From a virus, in IMG/VR virus record IMGVR_UViG_3300028025_005103, positions 1-22,963 of that record: a stretch of DNA of 22,963 nt, one strand, 5' to 3'. The notes beneath the pieces were generated by a model. It saw nothing but the letters and a program-made list of their open reading frames with translations, did not search any database and was not told the origin of the DNA. Within the stretch, counting starts at the first letter, position 1, and every line of letters begins with the position of its first letter. Shown here piece by piece: positions 13,842 through 19,809 of the stretch. The position numbers were made by a program, and so were the translations under genes.

Positions 13842-13915
13842 GCGGCCACAGAGCGTGAGAACCCTGTGACCGCGATACCGATAACTAGACTATCGGCGAT
13901 ACCTAGAATACTAGG
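13842..13915 (+). promoter_or_regulatory. Structured regulatory gap upstream of the initiator gene
   Basis: The 116 bases between 13824 and 13941 contain three inverted repeats in a row: GCGGCCACAG with CTGTGACCGC (13842-13851/13864-13873, one mismatch), CCGATA with TATCGG (13878-13883/13891-13896), and CCTAG with CTAGG (13902-13906/13911-13915). GCGATACC occurs twice as a direct repeat (13872-13879 and 13896-13903), each followed by a copy of an ACTAG-containing string. TAGAAT boxes lie at 13830 and 13904. None of the hairpins has a T tract. This looks like an operator/promoter region controlling replication initiation, with the second half ending in an AAAAGG ribosome binding site before ATG 13941. 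Confidence 0.45.
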
Positions 13916-13940
13916 TTTGCCGAAGAAAAGGCAGTAAAAA

Positions 13941-14633
13941 ATGAGCATCGAAGCTCTCACCGTTGTATTGAATCACTCGCAAGCCAAAGGCGCGGTGAAA
14001 CTCATCCTGATTGGCATCGCTAATCACATCAACCCGGATAATGATGGCGCTTGGCCCAGCCAGGCTAAGTTAGCCAGTTATGCAAACTGCAGCGAGCGTT
14101 ATGTTCACGATGCGGTGAATGAGCTGATCGAGTTGGGCGAGTTGCGTGTTGATGCTCGAGGTGGCAAAAGCAGCGGTGGCAATAAGTCAAACCGTTATTG
14201 GATCAACATCTCATGCCCGGATGATTGCGATGGTACAACGAATCACCGAATTGGCAAACCACGAACTCTGTCGCACGAAACCATGAACTCTGAGCATGAA
14301 ACCATGAACTCTGTCGCAGATACCCTGAACCCTACTTCAGATGAACCGTATATAGAAACCTTAAAGAAACCTTTAAAAGAAACTTTTAAGACAAAACAAC
14401 TTTTGCTTGAAACTTGGCAACCTAATGAGAAATTATTGGCCATGTTTGCAACTAAGTGGCCGCTACTAAAAGCCGCTGATGAAACTGAGGCATTTATGCT
14501 CTACCATCGCGGTAAAGGGTCGAGATTTGTTGATTGGGATTTGGCGTATCAGTCATGGATGAATCGAGCGCAAAAGTGGGCTGCCGAAAAGCAACCGGCG
14601 CAACCCGAGCGCAACATTCTGGGTGATTTCTGA
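13941..14633 (+). CDS. Replication initiator protein with winged-helix domain (lambda O-like role)
   Basis: A 230-residue protein with a good AAAAGG site. Residues 15-75 form a winged helix of the Rep/HTH_36 kind (ILIGIANHINPDNDGAWPSQ, KLASYANCSERYVHDAVNEL, LGELRVDARGGKSSGGNKSN). A low-complexity linker follows at about residues 95-150 (HETMNSEHETMNS, LKKPLKETFKTKQ). The C-terminal domain has FATKWPLL and FVDWDLAYQSWMNRAQKWA, the W-x-x-A-x-x-x-W-x-x-R-A signature of phage initiators that engage the helicase. The DnaB gene follows with a one-base overlap. The linker-coding DNA carries four iterons and AT-rich repeats, exactly where lambda O has its origin. It should bind the origin and recruit the phage DnaB. 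Confidence 0.75.
   Translation: MSIEALTVVLNHSQAKGAVKLILIGIANHINPDNDGAWPSQAKLASYANCSERYVHDAVNELIELGELRVDARGGKSSGGNKSNRYWINISCPDDCDGTTNHRIGKPRTLSHETMNSEHETMNSVADTLNPTSDEPYIETLKKPLKETFKTKQLLLETWQPNEKLLAMFATKWPLLKAADETEAFMLYHRGKGSRFVDWDLAYQSWMNRAQKWAAEKQPAQPERNILGDF
14256..14341 (+). repeat. Four 21-22 bp iterons, candidate replication origin
   Basis: Four head-to-tail units starting at 14256, 14278, 14299 and 14321. Units 1-3 share AAACC[AC][TC]GAACTCTG with a TCGCA or AGCAT tail; unit 4 is more diverged (TACCCTGAACCCTACTTCAG). The spacing of 21-22 bases keeps the units about two helical turns apart, and it is not a multiple of three overall, so amino-acid selection alone would not produce the pattern. 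They lie in the linker-coding part of the initiator gene, like the four iterons of lambda inside gene O. This is presumably the initiator binding array. Confidence 0.6.
14349..14390 (+). other. AT-rich triple repeat, candidate DNA unwinding element
   Basis: Directly after the iterons lie TATATAG and three consecutive AT-rich units: GAAACCTTAAA (14355), GAAACCTTTAAAA (14366) and GAAACTTTTAAG (14379), in a stretch much more A/T-rich than its surroundings. Origins such as lambda ori and oriC have AT-rich 11-13-mers next to the initiator sites where strands separate. Position and repeat structure fit that role. Confidence 0.55.
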
Positions 14634-15874
14634 TGTATGAGGCCAACGCTGAGAAAATTCTTATTGGCTCAATTCTTTTGAGTGAGGGCGCTTACCTGGA
14701 TGATTGCAACCTGATCGCGAGCGATTTCACTAATGAGCGCAATCAAAAGATTTTTGCTCTTATGGTGCAGATGCGCCGCAACGGTGAGGGCATCGACACC
14801 GTAACGGTTGGGTCGAAGATTCCCGAGCAAACCGCTTATTTGCATGAGGCTACTGCAGAAACACCGACTTGGCGCAATGCAACATTTTATGAGCAACTGA
14901 TTCATGACCGCAATGCGCGCTGGGCGCTGGTGCAGGTGGGCCATGAGCTGCAGTCTGCCGGTAACGCGGTCGATTCCGATGTTGATTTGGCTCTTGATAA
15001 AGCCGGCGATCGTATCGAGCAGGTTACGGTTGGCAGGTTGCGGTCTGAGGTCGAGTTTGTGAGTGACCTGGTGTTGCCATCGGTCAAACACCTGGATAGT
15101 GAGCCTGATTATTTTGCATCTGATTGGGCGTTGCTAAATAGTTTCATTGGCGGTTTCAGGCCTGGTGCGCTGTACATTATTGGCGCGCGACCAGCGGTGG
15201 GCAAGTCTGTTGTTGCCGTAAACATGGCTTTCGGGTTGGCTAAGCATGGCGCGGTTTCGTTTCACTCTCTCGAGATGAGCAAGCGCGAGATCATGAATCG
15301 TTTGTTTGCCAGCGTGTGCAATGTGAGCATGGATCACCTCGAGAATCGCAAACTCACCGATGTGGATTGGGAAAGAATCCGGTCGAATCGTGAAAAGGTT
15401 GGGCGGCCTATCGCCATTGCAGATAAGTCGGGTCAGACTCTCTCAGAGGTGCGAGCGTTTGCCAGGCAGGTTGGGCGCAAGCAAAAGTTGGTCGCTATCG
15501 TTGTGGACTATTTGCAGCTCATGCAGGATACTGAGCGCGGTCGCAGCCGTTATGAATCGGTTACGGCCATCTCTAACGGGCTGAAGATTATGGCGCGCGA
15601 TCTCGATGTGCCGGTAATCGCGTTGGCTCAGCTCAACCGGCAAATCGAGGGCCGAAAGGATACCTCACCTGGCTTGAGCGATTTGCGCGATTCTGGCGCT
15701 ATCGAGCAGGATGCCGATGTTGTGATTCTGCTAAACCGCGAGCAAGCCGATGACGATGGCAAGGATGAGAAAAGCAAGATGGTGTTGCACATCGCCAAAA
15801 ATAGGCATGGCAAGACTGGGTATCTGGCGCTCAGGTTCGATGGGTTGTTTGCGAGAGTCACAGAAAGCCGATAA
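14633..15874 (+). CDS. dnaB: Replicative DNA helicase, DnaB family
   Basis: A 413-residue protein, complete for the family though with a compact N-terminal domain. Residues 1-100 are the DnaB N-domain (AEKILIGSILLSEGAY, DFTNERNQKIFALM, TAYLHEATAETP). Residues 165-413 form the RecA-like motor: GARPAVGKS (Walker A, 184-192), SLEMSKREIMNRL, VVDYLQLM (Walker B, about 290-297), ALAQLNR (H3-like), and DLRDSGAIEQDADVV with later Arg finger region. The enzyme travels 5' to 3' on the lagging strand as a hexamer. It overlaps the initiator gene by one base, giving a self-contained initiator-helicase pair that may not need the host DnaB loader. Confidence 0.92.
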   Translation: MYEANAEKILIGSILLSEGAYLDDCNLIASDFTNERNQKIFALMVQMRRNGEGIDTVTVGSKIPEQTAYLHEATAETPTWRNATFYEQLIHDRNARWALVQVGHELQSAGNAVDSDVDLALDKAGDRIEQVTVGRLRSEVEFVSDLVLPSVKHLDSEPDYFASDWALLNSFIGGFRPGALYIIGARPAVGKSVVAVNMAFGLAKHGAVSFHSLEMSKREIMNRLFASVCNVSMDHLENRKLTDVDWERIRSNREKVGRPIAIADKSGQTLSEVRAFARQVGRKQKLVAIVVDYLQLMQDTERGRSRYESVTAISNGLKIMARDLDVPVIALAQLNRQIEGRKDTSPGLSDLRDSGAIEQDADVVILLNREQADDDGKDEKSKMVLHIAKNRHGKTGYLALRFDGLFARVTESR

Positions 15875-15884
15875 TGTTGGGCCG

Positions 15885-16154
15885 ATGGAAGAAAACCAAG
15901 TGCAATGCCGTAAGTGCGGCTTTATTTGGGTTGTTGTGCCTAAGAAAAAACACCTGGCTCAATACTGTGCCAGTTGCCGGGCTAAACCAGCAAAGATGGT
16001 GAAATACAATGGCGAGATTTGTGTACCGTTTCATGGCAAATTTGACCGCTTTGATCGGCCCATTGTTGATGGCGTTCTTTTCATGCCTGGTGATCGTATT
16101 TGTAATCATTCCGACTGTGTTGCTCAGGCTCACATTGTCGGTGGCAATAAATAG
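15885..16154 (+). CDS. Zinc-binding HNH-related protein, paralogue A
   Basis: An 89-residue protein starting at ATG 15885; the long open frame to 15750 lies inside the helicase gene and is not used. It has CRKCGF and YCASCRA (two C-x2-C pairs), then ICVPFHGKFDRFDRPI and PGDRICNHSDCVAQAHI. The second half matches a leftward gene at 17341-17739 in the order C-x-P-x-x-G-x-x-D, P-G-x-R-[LI]-C-x-x-S-D-C-x-x-x-x-H-I. The Cys and His placement resembles treble-clef/HNH folds, but the complete HNH triad cannot be confirmed. It lies between helicase and SSB genes, so a replication-associated DNA-binding role is possible. Confidence 0.55.
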   Translation: MEENQVQCRKCGFIWVVVPKKKHLAQYCASCRAKPAKMVKYNGEICVPFHGKFDRFDRPIVDGVLFMPGDRICNHSDCVAQAHIVGGNK

Positions 16155-16185
16155 AATCAGAGAATCTCTAACGAAAAGGTGAATC

Positions 16186-16542
16186 ATGGCTAAAAATCTA
16201 TTAGTAACAATTACTGGCTACGCTGGCGAGGTCAAGGAATCAAAGGCCGGGCAGTATGTGGTCATCCCTGTACCGGTAAATCGCAAGAATGATGCCGGCG
16301 AATGGGAAACCATCGAAAAGCATTACTTCAATGTTGCCCTCGATGATCTGGGCCTGGTGAAAGATAATCTTTACAAGATCACCGGTGAGCTGAAGATTAG
16401 CAAGTGGAAAAACGATGCTGGCGAAACTCAGGTTTCTTTCTGGGTCACTAAAGCAACCGCTGAGCGACTAGCGAAAGCCGGCAACCCTAGCGCAACTAAC
16501 GGCGCTGATCTACTCTCTGGCTTTGGCGCGACACCGTTCTAA
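16186..16542 (+). CDS. Single-stranded DNA-binding (SSB-like) protein
   Basis: A 118-residue protein with AAAAGGTGA before the ATG. The first 90 residues alternate as an OB fold (NLLVTITGYAGEVKES, YVVIPVPVNRKN, HYFNVALDDLG, NLYKITGELKISKW, TQVSFWVTKATAERL). The short Gly/Ala/Ser linker ends LLSGFGATPF, and a terminal aromatic after Pro echoes the C-terminal tip by which SSBs recruit partner proteins, although the acidic residues of the classical tip are missing. Position after DnaB supports the role. From residue 50 onward the gene is duplicated, in inverted orientation, at the right edge of the window. Confidence 0.6.
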   Translation: MAKNLLVTITGYAGEVKESKAGQYVVIPVPVNRKNDAGEWETIEKHYFNVALDDLGLVKDNLYKITGELKISKWKNDAGETQVSFWVTKATAERLAKAGNPSATNGADLLSGFGATPF

Positions 16543-16631
16543 TGGTCAAGATAACTGTTTTACTGTTCTTCATCGCCAACGCGATTTTCATGTGGTTGTC
16601 GGTGGATAACGCGGCGTTGCCTATCCCGGTG
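16333..16631 (+). repeat. Inverted repeat, left copy (SSB tail plus start of membrane gene)
   Basis: These 299 bases recur as the reverse complement of 22665-22963. By eye the copies differ at 8 positions: seven silent changes (for example GCC/GCG, GGC/GGT, CTG/TTG, AAC/AAT, GCG/GCA) and one Val/Ile change. The match reaches the window's right edge, so the true repeat may be longer. Coding-neutral differences mean both versions evolved as functional genes rather than arising from sequencing error. Confidence 0.9.
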
Positions 16632-16652
16632 TTCTTCGTGGTGTTTCTGTAG
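16542..16652 (+). pseudogene. Small membrane protein, shortened left copy
   Basis: Starts at the ATG of TAATG at the end of the SSB-like gene. It gives 36 residues: MVKITVLLFFIANAIFMWLS, VDNAALPIPV, then FFVVFL and stop. The right-edge copy has the same first 30 residues but continues to 53 residues with a second hydrophobic stretch. Here the protein ends in TAG just after nucleotide identity is lost, so it is probably a truncated or recombinant version. Whether the short form works cannot be told. It lies just before the convergence point at 16.65-16.70 kb. Confidence 0.5.
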
Positions 16653-16695
16653 GAATTGACCCACTCCGGGTTGATGCCGGCGGGGGATAGGGGGA
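16653..16695. other. Junction between convergent blocks, with G-rich tract
   Basis: This short gap separates the rightward replication operon from the leftward block. It holds GACCCACTCCGGGTTG (a weak 4-bp stem) and CCGGCGGGGGATAGGGGG, a G-run block unlike the rest of the window. GC-rich homopolymer tracts beside an HNH gene are often found near actinophage cos ends. It is also where the inverted-repeat rearrangement must have its left breakpoint. Confidence 0.35.
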
Positions 16696-17019
16696 TTAGT
16701 TGAGTGGTTTGTTACCGCGTTGGCCGTTGCATGACCGGTGTGCGGCTTTCAGCTCGCTGGTCGCGCTGCCAGGCTCGATGTGATCGGCCTCGAACGGGTC
16801 ATTGAATCTTGGGCCGTCACCGCATAGATGGCAGACGGTTGCCATTGCTCTTACTTGAGCGGCGCGCTTACGGTAGTCGCCTGAGTATTGACCGGTTTGT
16901 TTTTTGATGAGATCGCGTTTGATGTTGTGAAGTTTGTCTTCGATGGCTTGATGGTAGTCACAAAGATTACCTAGTGAGAGATTGCCACAAACCCTGCATG
17001 GTTTCGGGAATCGGCCCAT
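16696..17019 (-). CDS. HNH endonuclease
   Basis: A 107-residue protein with a full HNH layout: CRVCG at the start and CHLCGDGPR (zinc pair), then FEADHIEPGS (the D-H of the first catalytic segment), HRSCNGQRGNK, the N-G-x-R-G end. The region between contains a basic helix with IKRDLIKKQTGQYSGDYRKRA. HNH proteins of this type sit beside cos and the terminase genes in many actinophages and siphoviruses, where they help genome cutting during packaging. Here the gene is the last of the leftward block and terminase is not in view. Its ATG overlaps the TGA of the FmdB gene. Confidence 0.8.
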   Translation of the reverse strand: MGRFPKPCRVCGNLSLGNLCDYHQAIEDKLHNIKRDLIKKQTGQYSGDYRKRAAQVRAMATVCHLCGDGPRFNDPFEADHIEPGSATSELKAAHRSCNGQRGNKPLN

Positions 17020-17204
17020 CAGCCGTTGCCCTTATCGGTGGTATAGAAACCTTTACCTTTGAAAGTTATTGCGACACCGCCCAACACCTGGTGCATGGGG
17101 GATAGACATTCAGGGCATTCGACTACGGCCGGCTCATCCTCATGGATTGAGCGAACGGTTTGCATGGTGTGACCGTTGCCACATCGATACTCATACAGCG
17201 GCAT
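17019..17204 (-). CDS. FmdB-family zinc ribbon protein
   Basis: A 61-residue protein with the complete FmdB signature: MPLYEYRCGNGH at the start, VECPECLSPM (the second Cys pair), and AITFKGKGFYTTDKG at the end. The family is widespread in bacteria and in actinophages; the first member was called a regulator, but the biochemical role is not established. The four Cys/His ligands for zinc are present (C8, H12 area; CPEC). It overlaps the HNH gene by one base (TGATG), so the two are co-translated; a nucleic-acid-related role beside the nuclease is plausible only by context. Confidence 0.8.
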   Translation of the reverse strand: MPLYEYRCGNGHTMQTVRSIHEDEPAVVECPECLSPMHQVLGGVAITFKGKGFYTTDKGNG

Positions 17205-17206
17205 GG

Positions 17207-17323
17207 TTACTTAGATACTCGCTTAGCAAACTCTTTGATTGCTACAGCCTCACGCTCAGCACCCAGTTTCATCAGCTCAATGTAATAAGCGTTTAGCGCC
17301 TCGAGTAGTTGTTTAGCATCCAT
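17207..17323 (-). CDS. Small helical protein, 38 residues, unknown
   Basis: A short frame filling the gap between FmdB and the zinc gene: MDAKQLLEALNAYYIELMKL followed by GAEREAVAIKEFAKRVSK. The whole protein can form one or two amphipathic helices with alternating charge. AAGAAAGAAAAG precedes the ATG. Two bases separate its stop from the FmdB start. Similar very short helical proteins are common in this leftward block. I do not recognise the family. Confidence 0.55.
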   Translation of the reverse strand: MDAKQLLEALNAYYIELMKLGAEREAVAIKEFAKRVSK

Positions 17324-17340
17324 TCTTTTCTTTCTTTGGC

Positions 17341-17739
17341 CTAGCCTCTACCTACTCGGCAAATTCTGCACTCACAGTTGAGGCCATCGCGTTTCTTACG
17401 ATCGATACCAAAAGCCTCTAACGGTTTCGGCTGGCCGCATCGTGAGCATTCTTTAGTAACGGTATCCGTTATTGCGCTCTCGATGTGATCCAGGTTGATG
17501 CAGTCCGAGTATCCACATAGCCTAACGCCGGGCCGGTACAACTCACCGAGCCTAGTGAGCGGCCGGTAGTCATCATCCAACTCGCCCTGATGTGGCTCAC
17601 AAATACCGTAATCGGTTGTGAGCTTAGTTTTCTTAGCCGCCCGGCATTCCTGGCATCCCCAAAGATCGCGACCGCGTTTAGCCCTTTGTTGCGCCGTATC
17701 ATCTTTCATCGCGCAACCGCAACGCGCACACTCAGCCAT
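17341..17739 (-). CDS. Zinc-binding HNH-related protein, paralogue B (two zinc modules)
   Basis: A 132-residue protein with four Cys pairs. N-terminal part: CARCGCAMK and CQECRAAKK. Middle: GICEPHQGELDDDYRP then YRPGVRLCGYSDCINLDHI, which parallels the gene at 15885-16154. C-terminal part: CSRCGQPKPLEAFGIDRKK and CECRICRVGRG, the zinc module often found in phage and bacterial HNH proteins (C-x2-C-x3-K-x-L-x-x-F with a later C-x-C-x2-C). It differs from paralogue A by this extra module. Probably a nucleic-acid-binding or nuclease-related protein. The start overlaps the previous gene (TAATG). Confidence 0.6.
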   Translation of the reverse strand: MAECARCGCAMKDDTAQQRAKRGRDLWGCQECRAAKKTKLTTDYGICEPHQGELDDDYRPLTRLGELYRPGVRLCGYSDCINLDHIESAITDTVTKECSRCGQPKPLEAFGIDRKKRDGLNCECRICRVGRG

Positions 17740-17975
17740 TAGTGCTTACCGTTGATAAGAGCAATAGCAACACATTGTGCGCAGTTGTCGTGCGATTTGT
17801 AAGTTTCGCCCATGCCTCTATCAATCACTTCAACATTGTGATTCGGGTAGCGTTCAACAAAAGCCGTAATAAGGCGTTCGCGTTCATCATTCACACCAAT
17901 CTGCCTACCAGCGCAAACGGCGCAGTTACCGCAATACTCGCTATGCAATTCGATGCTTACAACTCGATTAGCCAT
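17739..17975 (-). CDS. Small Cys-rich protein, unknown
   Basis: A 78-residue protein with CGNCAVCAG near residues 15-23 and NCAQC near residue 65: several Cys spaced for a zinc or iron site, with His residues between (LHSEYC, NHNVEV, KSHDNC). It also contains DERERLITAFVERYPNHNVE, similar to the E-R-x-R-[IL]-I helix shared by other small proteins of this block, and ends AIALINGKH. Its start overlaps the end of the NlpC/P60 gene. Function unknown. Confidence 0.5.
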   Translation of the reverse strand: MANRVVSIELHSEYCGNCAVCAGRQIGVNDERERLITAFVERYPNHNVEVIDRGMGETYKSHDNCAQCVAIALINGKH

Positions 17976-18498
17976 TTGTACTCACTCTCACAAATCTCAT
18001 CTTTGTATTCTTTACGCTGGCCGAACCTAAGTCAAGTATCGAAGTTGTTTGGCCGCGCTTGAACCCAGCGTGAATAACTTTGTTGTTGCCGATGTAGATG
18101 CTGGCATGAAAGAAAGTATTGCTACCTGGATAGCCGAATAACACCAGGTCGCCTATTGCCGGCGATGAAACCTTTACACCTGAGCGCGCTTGCTTATTCG
18201 CTGAGTGAGGCAACTCAACACCGATCTGCTCATAAGCCCAACGGGTTAGGCCCGAGCAATCCCAGCCTCGAGGTGTCGAACCGCTAAACACATACCAGGT
18301 TTTGCCGATGCGTTTCTTGAGCTGCTTGACTACCTTAGCCATGCGAAACTCTTGAGCATCTTGCATAACGATGGTCATGAAATCAGGGTTTGTTTTTACG
18401 ATGGCCTGTGGCGCTGATGTCTGCGCGGCCGTTGCCGATGATGTGCATCCGGCGAGAATAGCCCCCAAAGTTGTGAGAGCAATTAGTTGTTTCTTCAT
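17968..18498 (-). CDS. NlpC/P60 peptidase-like lipoprotein
   Basis: A 176-residue protein. Residues 1-18 form a lipoprotein signal peptide: KKQ, a hydrophobic core, then LAGC with the lipidated Cys18. After a Ser/Ala/Thr linker, residues 55-176 form an NlpC/P60 domain: RGWDCSGLTRWAYEQIG with catalytic Cys81, VELPHSANKQ, GDLVLF, FFHASIYIG with His131, and VIHAG with His143. The domain cleaves D-gamma-glutamyl-diaminopimelate bonds in peptidoglycan. A membrane-anchored, exported wall enzyme in a phage is unusual: it would act from outside the membrane without holin. Possible roles are superinfection exclusion, wall remodelling or lysis help. GAAAGG lies upstream of the ATG. Confidence 0.8.
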   Translation of the reverse strand: MKKQLIALTTLGAILAGCTSSATAAQTSAPQAIVKTNPDFMTIVMQDAQEFRMAKVVKQLKKRIGKTWYVFSGSTPRGWDCSGLTRWAYEQIGVELPHSANKQARSGVKVSSPAIGDLVLFGYPGSNTFFHASIYIGNNKVIHAGFKRGQTTSILDLGSASVKNTKMRFVRVSTNG

Positions 18499-18561
18499 TT
18501 AGCCACTTACCTTTCTTGAGGTTAGTTGGGTGGTTTATTGTCGAACGATATTCAGTTTTAG

Positions 18562-18640
18562 TGGATCATCAGGGAATCGAACCCTGCTCTGACGGATGCG
18601 CCTGAGCGCCTTGACCGGCATCGAAACCAGATTATGACCC
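18562..18640 (-). other. tRNA-like element
   Basis: On the minus strand, GGGTCAT and ATGATCC form a 7-bp acceptor stem (one G-U), with A as discriminator. Directly inside the 3' side is a perfect T-arm: CAGGG, loop TTCGATT, CCCTG. On the 5' side CTGG and CCGG frame an 8-base loop where a D-arm belongs. The remaining part, CTCAGGCG-CATC-CGTCAGAG, folds as a long hairpin with one A-A mismatch and a 4-base loop, not as a canonical anticodon arm with seven-base loop. So two arms are tRNA-perfect and one is not; a decayed tRNA, a tRNA mimic or an attachment-site remnant are options. It begins at the last base of the metallophosphoesterase stop codon. Confidence 0.45.
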
Positions 18641-19809
18641 TAGAGCTTGAGAACCGCACCTTGATAGGGAATGCCTTTAGACAATTCTAGGCATGTAATG
18701 CCGCTGGCTGAATCCTCGCCAGAGATGCGCCTGAACCAGCCTGAGCCATTGTCGCTGGTCGAAGTCTGCACCCAGTAGCGCGAACCGCCATTGTGACTTG
18801 CACCAGCCTCGATAACTCTGAGATGGTGAAAATGTGCGGTGAGTAGCAGCGATGCCGATGCGATCGTTTGATTACCGAAAGTGTTTTGTCGCCACCAGGT
18901 AAGAGCATTCTCGGGCCTCGAGTACTGATGCCCATGCGCGATACCTACCAAGTGATAGCCATCACCGAAAGCATCAAACACCAGCGATTCTTCATCAGGG
19001 TTTGGAATCAAGAAAGTTATCGGCAACCCAACCTCTACGGCTAGGCGGCGCACCTGCTGCAGAATCACAATGCCCCAGTCATCCAAGCCAGGCTTACCGA
19101 TCTGCTGGCGATTCACACGCCATTGGCAATGATTAGACCCGATGCTGGCATAAGTTACCGGCGCATACTTTGTGGCCATCTTGAGAAAATCCCAGATAAG
19201 AGCTGATGCCAAATCAACCTGTTGCATAACGCTTAGGTCATTAGTCTGCAACTGATTCATGCTGCTCGCGTTATCGATGCCCTCGATGATGTCGCCTAAG
19301 TCCAGGGCGTAGATGTGCTGATACTTTCCAGCCTTTATTTGAGCCTCGATGCGATCGTAAGATTCCAGGATGCGCTGCACTAGGCTTTCGGTGTTGCCAC
19401 GATAATCGACTTTGCCAACCTGAAAATCTGCCAGGCAGACAACAAATACTTTGTCCGACTGAGTTTGCTTAGTTGCTGGCTTTCTTGTTTTCTTTGCGTT
19501 GGCATACAGCGTTGGCAGATCAGGTACAGACCCGATGCGCTTGCGAAAGTGGAAACGCCACGAAGATAACCATTGAGGCTCGAGTGGAAACGGCCGGGCG
19601 ACCTGCCACCGAGATGTGCGAGGCGTGCCAACAATCTCATACTCATCAGGTGAAAAGCCCTGCTCTTTTAGAAACTCATCAAAGTTTGGCAGCTCATCAT
19701 CGGGGATGGCTGGCAGCGTAGCCGTACCATTAGTGCCATCAAACTCGAGGGCCGGTCGCCAATCTTTCGGCGCATCAATCTTCGGTGCTGGCTGCAGATC
19801 ATCAAGCAT
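18640..19809 (-). CDS. Metallophosphoesterase
   Basis: A 389-residue protein. The first 115 residues are an N-terminal region with PDDELPNFDEFLKEQGFSPD and SSWRFHFRKRIG, as in the actinophage members of this family. The calcineurin-like domain follows with CLADFQVGKVD (D128, Q130), ALDLGDIIEG (D173), IGSNHCQWR in place of the usual G-N-H-D (H227), VGIAHGHQ (H292, H294) and LLTAHFHHLRV (H326, H328). These ligate two metals and cleave phosphodiester or phosphomonoester bonds. The substrate in phages is unknown, nucleic acid being the likely one. The ATG lies in TAATG, coupled to the HTH-like gene, a pairing repeatedly seen in actinophages. Confidence 0.8.
   Translation of the reverse strand: MLDDLQPAPKIDAPKDWRPALEFDGTNGTATLPAIPDDELPNFDEFLKEQGFSPDEYEIVGTPRTSRWQVARPFPLEPQWLSSWRFHFRKRIGSVPDLPTLYANAKKTRKPATKQTQSDKVFVVCLADFQVGKVDYRGNTESLVQRILESYDRIEAQIKAGKYQHIYALDLGDIIEGIDNASSMNQLQTNDLSVMQQVDLASALIWDFLKMATKYAPVTYASIGSNHCQWRVNRQQIGKPGLDDWGIVILQQVRRLAVEVGLPITFLIPNPDEESLVFDAFGDGYHLVGIAHGHQYSRPENALTWWRQNTFGNQTIASASLLLTAHFHHLRVIEAGASHNGGSRYWVQTSTSDNGSGWFRRISGEDSASGITCLELSKGIPYQGAVLKL

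Noticed and set aside
13842-13873. Intrinsic terminator after the HNH gene
   Set aside because: The stem is good but no T tract follows it, and it lies at the head of the next operon.
14256-14341. CRISPR array
   Set aside because: Units are contiguous with no distinct spacers, only four in number, and lie inside a coding frame; iterons explain them better.
18562-18640. Functional canonical tRNA gene
   Set aside because: No 5-bp anticodon stem with seven-base loop can be formed between the D-like arm and the T-arm; therefore given only as tRNA-like.
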